From contig OX422190.1 of NCBI GenBank assembly GCA_949130485.1, positions 8,276,167 to 8,340,166 of the forward strand: a stretch of 64,000 nucleotides of DNA, in the 5' to 3' direction. Below the pieces are notes generated by a model. The model was not told the DNA's origin. It ran no database searches and was given only the letters and a program-made list of their open reading frames with translations. The stretch is from Agelas oroides. Its lineage: Eukaryota > Porifera > Demospongiae > Agelasida > Agelasidae. A program made the position numbers and the translations under genes. Each line of letters starts with the position of its first letter. Within the stretch, counting starts at the first letter, position 1. Below are positions 56,853 through 64,000 of the stretch, one piece after another.

Positions 56853-58579
56853 TTCGGAACGGGATTGGAAACATCTCACGTGATTGCATACCACCGTTAG
56901 CCTCGTTCCGGAATTCCCAGGCCTTCGATCACAGCTAACGCGGTGGAAGGCCTGGTAAAACTCCTACGTAGAATGACGTCAGGTAGACGTCTGGAGGCGT
57001 GGCACTACCGGTCTATGCTACAACAGCTCGCTCACAACGACCAGACAATCGCAATCTTGTAGTCTCGTCCCCAGACACCAAATTTTTCGCGCGCGCCCTG
57101 CGGCCTTGTCGAAAAATAGGGTCTGGACACGTTCACTGGTAAAACTGGGGCGTAATCATACCAGCGTATCGGCATGTTGTCGCACCAATCAGATTGCTCA
57201 GGTAAAGTAAATTGCGTTTGCGTCATCACAAATATCCAGCTTGCAAATTTTTTGGCGCCAAAGCAAACGCTGCAGGTAGCTGATAATGTAATTAACACCT
57301 ACAATTACCCAATTTACTGACCACCGTATGTAAACTTGCCCCAGTTTTCGTAGTGAAAGTGTCCAGACCCTATTTTTCGACGAGTCCGCAGGGCGCGCGC
57401 GAAAAATTTGGTCTGGGGACGAGACTAGCAATCTTGGTGAAGCTCCTCGTGTTCAGAAAGCCGTCTCAGCCACGAAGTGTGCAGAGTTCTGAAGCCAGGC
57501 ATGAAAGCCGTGTTTTCGACCAGCTTCAATCGTTGGTACGGTTTTAGCTGCGCTGCGTTGACTTGTGTCACCAGGAGCTTGTGAGCGTCGCTTCGGTACA
57601 ACTGTGAGCGCCTTTCTGAACACAAGGAGCGTCACCAAGGCTGCTCGATATGGAGCGTCGAGTAGTTGTGAACGCGCTATTCATTGTACATGTAGAGTTC
57701 TTTTGCATAGACCGGAAGTGCCACGCCTCCAGACGTCTACCTGACGTCATTCTACGTTGTAGTTTTACCAGGCCTTCCACCGCGTTAGCTGTGATCGAAG
57801 GCCTGGGAACGAGGCTATACCACCGTATTGTATTAAACGGTTACGTGTCTCCGTGTTGCGCTTGGGGCGAAGACGAAGACAGGACAGTCAGTGTTTATCA
57901 GTGATTTTGTAATGTTATATTTGCTTCTTGCTGTCTTTTCACCTAATTTTATTGACAGTTACTCATTGTATAACATGTAGCGACAGTAAAGTAGCGCCGA
58001 TTTAGGCGGGGTGGGGCTCAAACGGCGGATTAAAAACGCTGAACTACCTTTGTGGGACTATAGAACGTGCACTATAAACTTCAGGAAAGCGTTGTGTGTA
58101 TAGAACGATAGCTCCTTGGTCAAATAATTCGGCTATGACTTCCGATTCACGCTAGTGCTAAAGCCCAAGTTTTTTTTTTGTCAGATGTGTCCTGCGGACT
58201 ACTGTTGTTTGTGGGACTACTTAGCCTATTTTAAAGCGAGTTGCCAAAGCTTGGTATGTGTAAAGGTAAGCACAGGCATTGTGCTGTTAGGTTAAAGATA
58301 TTTGGCGTGTCTACTTGGCAGCCGGGAACGAGGCTAGGTCCATCTATTTTGGGGAAAGGGCGTGGCTCGCATCACTAGCACGGTCTCGAAGACCATCTAC
58401 GGTACTGGTAGCGCTTGAACACTTGAATTTACACCAAAAAAGTTCCATTTTTAATGCTGTACAAGTTGCCATTCAATGCTGATCACACGAAAAATAGTGA
58501 TTTGCAGATCACAGCCACATTTCCGCGCGAAACGCGGATGTGCATCACAATCTCAATGTTTCCAATCCCGTTCCGAAGG
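56853..58579. mobile_element. Nested inverted-repeat complex
   Basis: Three shells. Outer: CTTCGGAACGGGATTGGAAACAT (56853-56875) against ATGTTTCCAATCCCGTTCCGAAG (about 58557-58579). Middle: 56898-57008 against 57712-57818, about 105 bp, with TAGCCTCGTTCC ends and the AATGACGTCAGGTAGACGTC block. Inner: 57059-57145 against 57340-57427, TAGTCTCGTCCCCAGAC ends with a CGCGCGCGCCCTGC core. Frames inside (57425-57904) are not recognisable genes. The layout suggests elements inserted one inside another. Confidence 0.72.
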
Positions 58580-58828
58580 TATATACTATTTATGTTTCGA
58601 GCCTTCACACTGACCAATCAAATTCAAGCATTTCATGATAGCATACTCTAAATTTAATTATGAATATCACGGACGTGCATGCCCCACCCCTTAACGAGGA
58701 TGTGAGTTCTCGCTTTTTATTTACTGCAGTCTTTCGATTTGTATCGATCGGTAATTGGCCGATATTCAGGCTAAACAATTGCAAAGTGTGTGCACAAATA
58801 CGTGGGAGTTGCCGGGTGGACCACTGAA

Positions 58829-59328
58829 ATGCATCATGTTCAACCAAGTGCAAGTATGTTTTCCCAAATGACTGTCTTACTGATCTTGACCGGAATAGTG
58901 AATTCGAGAGTAGAGGATTTTACATGTGAAAGAGCGCTTGACACTGATCGGACTGTAGGCCGTAAGTTACCATCAGACAGTAGTTAATGTTCTGTGCAGT
59001 CGATCCAACTGTCCTAGCTACAGTAGTAGCTACTCTACTATAACCAGCTATACTACACTACTATCCGCATGAGGTGTGAGTAATGGCATGCAATATACCC
59101 CCCTTCGGTACTCATATAAACCTCATGTATACTCACACTTGGAGGTATTCAGACTAACAAGCTACATTTGATGTGCCTCATCTGTTTTCAGTTGGCATTG
59201 GGGTGACCATGCAGGCCAGCTGCTACCCAAATGGAACTGTGAGCTACAACTGGAATTCACATCCAAGCGTATGGTATTTGCGGATTGACTACCAGTGCTA
59301 CATTAATGGCACCACCCATGAACAAACG
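58829..59328 (+). CDS. Secreted or surface protein, first two exons (partial)
   Basis: Exon 1 (58829-58961) starts at ATG or at an internal ATG at 58856. It contains a signal-peptide-like core (Q-M-T-V-L-L-I-L-T-G-I-V-N-S) followed by E-D-F-T-C-E-R-A-L and a GTAAGT donor. Exon 2 (59192-59328) follows a TGTTTTCAG acceptor and encodes G-I-G-V-T-M-Q-A-S-C-Y-P-N-G-T-V-S-Y-N-W, then Y-Q-C-Y-I-N-G-T-T, with Cys pairs and N-glycosylation sites, before GTGAGT. The join is in frame (c|tt). Downstream exons were not identified before the repeat-rich region, so the gene is incomplete. Family unknown. Confidence 0.6.
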
Positions 59329-59645
59329 GTGAGTCTGTTAGCTAACTTATGAATGTGGCTCTTGATCTGGCGGTAGCAGTTTGATGATAGTAATAGAGGC
59401 CAGCATTCTTCAGATGAGCATGCATGGATTTAGTGCTGGCTAAGCCTGCTGACCAGAGAAGTCAATAGAGAGGGTGTGACCTAGCTGTAAACCTTCCCCA
59501 ATGAAAACTGAGGGGTGGAACTAAAATGTGAATCTAGTTAATTTAAGAATTAATTGTCTACATGTATGTTTTGTCAAGGTGTCTGTGGCTACTATGAATA
59601 TACTGTGCTCAACAACCTGGCTATATCATTTAGAACATTATACAG

Positions 59646-59735
59646 TAGGAAGTCACTTATCCCAACACGTTGGGACCAGAGGGTGTTTGGATAACTGAAA
59701 CGTTCAGATAACTGACAGAAGGTACCGTTACAATG
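59646..59735. repeat. pogo/Tigger-like terminal fragment
   Basis: CAGTAGGAAGTCACTTATCC, then CAACACGTTGGGACCAGAGG, then GTTTGGATAACTGAAACGTT and CAGATAACTGA. A 5' CAGTAG...CTTATCC start and repeated GGATAACTGA motifs are typical of pogo/Tigger element ends. Only one end is visible and there is no transposase. Confidence 0.4.
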
Positions 59736-59767
59736 CTAGCCCACGTGACAGAAACTGCACAGCAAAA

Positions 59768-59998
59768 ACAATGGTATGAAGTTCATACCAAAATAGGTAT
59801 GATTTCGCTTTTTACACTGAGCATACCAAAAACGGTATGAATTTCATACCAAAAATGGTATGAATTTCATACCAAAAAGGGTATTAATATCATACCAAAG
59901 CGGTATGAATATCATACCAAAACGGTATGAATTTCATACCAAAAAGGGTATGATCATCACACGAGTAGATAGTATGATTTTCATCCATGAATTGGTAT
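59768..59998. repeat. Tandem array of palindromic GGTATGAATTTCATACC units
   Basis: About eight units of roughly 22-24 bp. Each is a near-perfect palindrome of GGTATGA + ATTTCATACC separated by AAAA(A/T)-rich spacers. Units vary in the centre (AATTTC, AATATC, TTAATATC, AGTTC) but keep GGTATGA/TCATACC. It lies downstream of the partial secreted-protein gene. Confidence 0.88.
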
Positions 59999-60239
59999 GA
60001 TTGTCATGCTGCTTATAGCAGTATAATCTATGCATTGTACATTCAGCTTGTCCTTGCTGTTGAATGACAGTATTGTGGCAAAACAGATTATATTGCACAC
60101 AAGGAAATGCACTGACAGCAAAAGCAAGTAAACCTTAGTATATACCATCTACTTAGTTCAAGTATAAAGTCACTTGTTGCTTTTGTACTTTCTGTGGCAT
60201 AGATATCTGCATCTGTGGGGAAACAAGACAGTAGTATAT

Positions 60240-60504
60240 CATTGGGCAGAAATAAAAGGGAAAGTGCATGTATGGGCTCTGGGAAAGGAGAGAGTAGGGT
60301 ACAGTAGAGAAACAAAACACAAGTTTATGTGTGTGTATAAGTATACATGTGCATGCCGTACCTGTACTTCTTCACTTTGTTATTGTTCTGTGTCTGTGTG
60401 AGTGTGTGTGTGCAGAGGAGGGAAGAGAGAAAACAAGGAAGGAACATCCACCTCTAATTCTTTGCTTGGCTCACTTTCCGTGTTTGACTCTGAACGTGGG
60501 AGTA
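60240..60504. repeat. Degenerate GA-rich repeat units, left block
   Basis: Contains CACCTCTAATTCTTTGCTTG and GACTCTGAACGTGGGAGTAAT, which recur in diverged form at 62340-62980. The 1.8-kb element copy 2 separates the two blocks, so it appears to have inserted into an older degenerate array. Confidence 0.5.
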
Positions 60505-60743
60505 ATCATGGCGTACGGTAGTACGCCATATGTAGGGATGACCCCGAAAAAAAATGGCGGCCACATCAAAGTGCACAAATGACACGCTCGAAATGTCCGC
60601 GTTAGATAAGTCAACGGCCTCCATGAGCCATATCAGACATTATCGAGTGCTTCCATGGGCAACAGGATCGTTAAATTTGCTGGAAAGCATCGCTAAGTAC
60701 CTGACAGTCAAGTCGCTAAAAAAGGCAAATCGTCTATCTTCTG

Positions 60744-60774
<31 letters not shown>

Positions 60775-62330
60775 CTTTTGCTCACCACGATAGCACGACA
60801 ACGGCTGAAGCTATTACAACGATTCAAACGCGAAAGATCAGCATAAATTACTGGGTATTGTACCCACCACTCATCGTTCTCAAAGAAAGAAGTCGAATTA
60901 ATCGGCGATTCTCAGGTAACCCCACGCTTATGCTTGCTGCTATACGCCATTTTGTTAGAATAGAATATTCATAGCGATTACGTCAACAGAAGTTCAACAG
61001 CTACAGCACGTGAAGTTGGCATGCAGCTGCGGTTATTCTACTTCCGTAGAGAACTTGACGATCGATTGATTCCCAAACGATTGCATATGTTGCTACTTTC
61101 ATACAGCAGTTGACGTACTTGTGCTGGATTTGACAAGGAACGCAGTATGCGTAACGTCCACAAGAAACGGGCGCGGGATAAGCAGAACTATCTGCGAAAC
61201 AAAGAAAGCAAAAGGCAAGCGTCCCGTAACAAGTACTGGAAGAACCCGGAAAAACACTCTTACTCTCCAAGGGTTCCTTTACCACAGTTATGCCTTACCT
61301 CTTTATGACCTATGTACCTGCCACCCACCATACACAACCTACACACACCTGCCCACAATGTATAACCAGCTATAGAAACTGTTCCTTGGACAATACACAA
61401 CATACAGTGTTACAACCCTGTCATACAACAGAACAGGTAGACAGTCATGTATATACCACAGTGCCTTAGAACAACCACTCACACACACATGCACATACCC
61501 AATTAGACAACAGTTACACCCATGATTCCATTGTCAAGTGGATAAGTGCAAACAGCTAACATCCTCCAGAAATCCATCAACATCAACAATAAACTACATA
61601 AGTCATTTCACTTGGGGTGTGGTTACACAACAACAACAAAAAAACAACAGAAACAAGTCACAAAAAAGTTTGCCAAACGCAAACAAGCACATGTAGGGAT
61701 GAAATCCTCAAAAACCAACCAAACAAGACGAGAACGACACCACAATACTTTTACACCATCCCTACATCTTGTGCCATTTTGCCACCTGTACACAACACAA
61801 AACCCTCTACATTTGTACTTATTAGCCCACACCAACCACAAACAAACATAGTACTTCACTCCATTCAACTATCTCACAAAATAACCCATCCTTCACAAAG
61901 CATTACAAAATTACCACTACTCACTTCACAGCCACCTGTATACAAGACAACCCATATCTATCATGCTAAACAGGCATAAAACTTAACAACATAATGCACA
62001 TTCCAACATAACACACACACTCACCACTCCTCACTCACTCCACACCTTCTACACACAACTTGGACCATACCTGCTACACTCAGTAGCAACCACCAACAAC
62101 ACAACATACTCACTATGCACAACACACCCACGCCACACCCTTCCATCTACAAGACAACCCTCTTCTACACACAACTAAAAAACAAATACAAACACACAGT
62201 TTTGGCAAAATGGCACAAGATGTAGGGATGGTGTAAAAGTATTGTGGTGTCGTTCTCGTCTTGTTTGGTTGGTTTTTGAGGATTTCATCCCTACATGTGC
62301 TTGTTTGCGTTTGGCAAACTTTTTTGTGAC
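60505..62330. mobile_element. 1.8-kb element, copy 2
   Basis: Same ends as 27160-28994. The copy-specific segment (60600-60778) differs completely from copy 1 and ends in a (TTC)n run. From TTGCTCACCACGATAGCACG onward the copies are almost identical, including the terminal 674-bp inverted-repeat unit (61657-62330). The short basic frame near 61147 is conserved (R-N-V-H-K-K-R-A-R-D-K). Confidence 0.78.
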
Positions 62331-63668
62331 TTTAAGGAAATAGGAAAGGAAGAGGTTATCATTGTAGAATGTACCCAGGCTGGCCTCTATCTATGAGGGG
62401 TAAGAATATCATGCAAAGAATGTGGGTACAGTTATGGGACAGAAAGGACAAGGGTGCACTATGAGAGAGAAAGAACTGTACCTCTAATTCTTCACTTGGC
62501 TTTTGTTCTGTGATAGACCCTGGATGTAAAAGTGGTGAGGAAGAATGTAAGGAGCTAATATTCACTGTGGCAATACATAAGGCTGGCTTCCGTCTAGCTT
62601 CGTGTGTACGTGCATGGGGAGAGAACAATATCAAAGAGGGAGGAAGTGTACTATGAAACAGAAAGAATGTGGAATTGGAGTATGGGACAGAAAGAACAAG
62701 GTTACATTATGCGACAGAAAAAATGAGAGTGCAGAATGAGACAAAAGGGAACTGTACCTTTAATTCTTCACAGGCTCTCGTTCTTTGATACAGACTCGAC
62801 AGAAAAGTTGCGGGTACACTGTCAGAGAGAAAGAATGGAGGTGTACTTATGTATGTATGTATGTGTGTTAAAGTGTGCTGTACCTGCATTGCTCTTGTTC
62901 TGTGATACACAGTCTGAGTATGGGAGTAATGAGGAAGAACGACAGGATGAATTCATGCCATAATCTGTAACAATATCCCAGGCTCACCCCCATCTATATG
63001 TACGAGGAGGGAGATGACATCAGAAGTCCAGCACCACATGTACTAAAACAGAAATCAAAATCCACACCATGAACAGCGTTTTTAAAAGCTTCATATACAG
63101 CATGAGAATGTCACAGGGCTACAAGTCACTGTATACTATTCTGACATATTTCCCGGCTTTCTACGTATTAACAAGATAACTTTTGCGAGAAACACTGCTC
63201 ACCGTTGTCCTGTACAGACGGAGTTCCGTGGCACACCTCCCTCCTTCACTCGCTCTTCATTTTCAAAAGTATCACACTTCTCGAGCTCGAGCACGCTCAA
63301 GGTCAAAGTTCAAACAATTGCGCACGCGCACCACGCACGGTACGAATAGGTGGAGCCATAGATAATACAGTACGTCCGTACTATATCATCTATGGTGGAG
63401 CTGACTTGCTGGGGACCGTCTCATGCACTTACTGACAGTGGTAGTAACCCAGAACTTATGGTTCGGCCCAGAGTTTACCAATGCATGACAGAATGATCAA
63501 ATGATGACATGAGCTGAACATACAAAAACAATACTGTCAACAAATAAATAGACTCAGTCCAATATCTCCTTAACGACAGCACCTTCACTCCTTTGCCCAT
63601 TTGGTCCTGTAAGGAGAAACACTAAAGATGAACAAATAGATTAAAAATTAGACACAGTAGGAACCATA
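62331..63668. other. Repeat-rich interval without recognised gene
   Basis: The first 650 bp are degenerate units of the GA-rich repeat (CTGTACCTCTAATTCTTCAC at 62475, relatives at about 62752 and 62880). The rest has no recognised exon. A short ATAGATAATACAGTACG / CGTACTATATCATCTAT palindrome lies at about 63358-63394. Confidence 0.45.
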
Positions 63669-64000
63669 GGACTGGAACGGGAAATTGTAGTTTACACCCT
63701 ACCGAATATCAACTCGATGGTCAATCGCCTTAGCTTTTTCAAACCTACGAGACCAAATCTACTTCAAATAGGACAAACTAGGTATCAATCAACTCCACTC
63801 TACCTGTACATTCATAATATCAAATTGGTTTGTAACTCTGGCACACTGTGTGCTGGACTGGAACGGGAAATTGTAGTTTACACCCTACCGAATATCAACT
63901 CGATGGTCAATCGCCTTAGCTTTTTCAAACCTACGAGACCAAATCTACTTCAAATAGGACAAACTAGGTATCAATCAACTCCACTCTACCTGTACATTCA
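63669..64000. repeat. 186-bp tandem repeat reaching the window end
   Basis: GGACTGGAACGGGAAATTGT and the following ~145 bp occur at 63669 and again at 63855, identical by eye to the last base of the window. The spacer of about 40 bp is unique. The array may continue beyond the window. Confidence 0.9.

Noticed and set aside
59768..59998. Possible CRISPR-like array
   Set aside because: The repeats are themselves palindromic and contiguous, with 4-6 bp A-rich gaps instead of unique spacers, and the genome context is eukaryotic.

Overview
The window reads as animal nuclear DNA. Genes are split by short GT-AG introns, the regions between genes are AT-rich, and the dominant gene is a metazoan TRPA-type ion channel. 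The high density of small inverted-repeat elements and short introns would fit a demosponge such as Amphimedon. That placement is inference, because no rRNA or mitochondrial marker is present to fix it.

Layout: (1) 1-5,674: mostly unassigned DNA, then the 3' end of a plus-strand single-pass membrane protein gene (exons 3949-4054, 4469-4496, 5051-5674). (2) 7,542-8,360: an intronless minus-strand methyltransferase of the NNMT/PNMT/TEMT family. (3) 8,899-9,266: the dead 3' tail of a non-LTR retrotransposon, followed by a terminal-inverted-repeat (TIR) element. (4) About 11,000-44,600: one very large minus-strand gene for a TRPA-like cation channel. I trace 33 exons, including both versions of the terminal exon. 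The chain gives an N-terminal charged segment, many ankyrin repeats, six membrane segments with a pore loop, the conserved TRP-domain stretch and a C-terminal coiled coil, about 1,450 residues in all. The transcription start and the first coding exon were not found. (5) 46,017-55,430: a 4.7-kb nearly identical tandem segmental duplication, mostly repeats with a few candidate exons. (6) 55,800-58,600: nested inverted repeats. (7) 58,829-59,328: the first two exons of a secreted or surface protein on the plus strand. (8) 59,600-64,000: repeats, including a second copy of the 1.8-kb element that also sits in a TRPA intron (27,160-28,994), and a 186-bp tandem repeat running off the window end.

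The most informative result is the architecture of the TRPA-like gene. Its ankyrin domain is built from four copies of a four-exon cassette. Intron phases repeat as 1, 2, 2, 0, and three of the four cassettes end in a diagnostic HLLPR exon. The acidic exon before cassette 1 ends like the cassette-final exons, so it also looks like a cassette remnant. The last exon (coiled coil) is itself tandemly duplicated, which offers two alternative C-termini. One of the two copies carries a TTAA-flanked MITE that the other lacks, giving a natural empty-site comparison. A fused pseudo-exon at 20,391-20,620 records a further internal duplication followed by deletion.

Many introns of this gene hold a TIR element (TTAA-type, 8-bp-TSD type, TA-type or long hairpins). 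All domain calls come from reading translated exons by eye; no database search was run.
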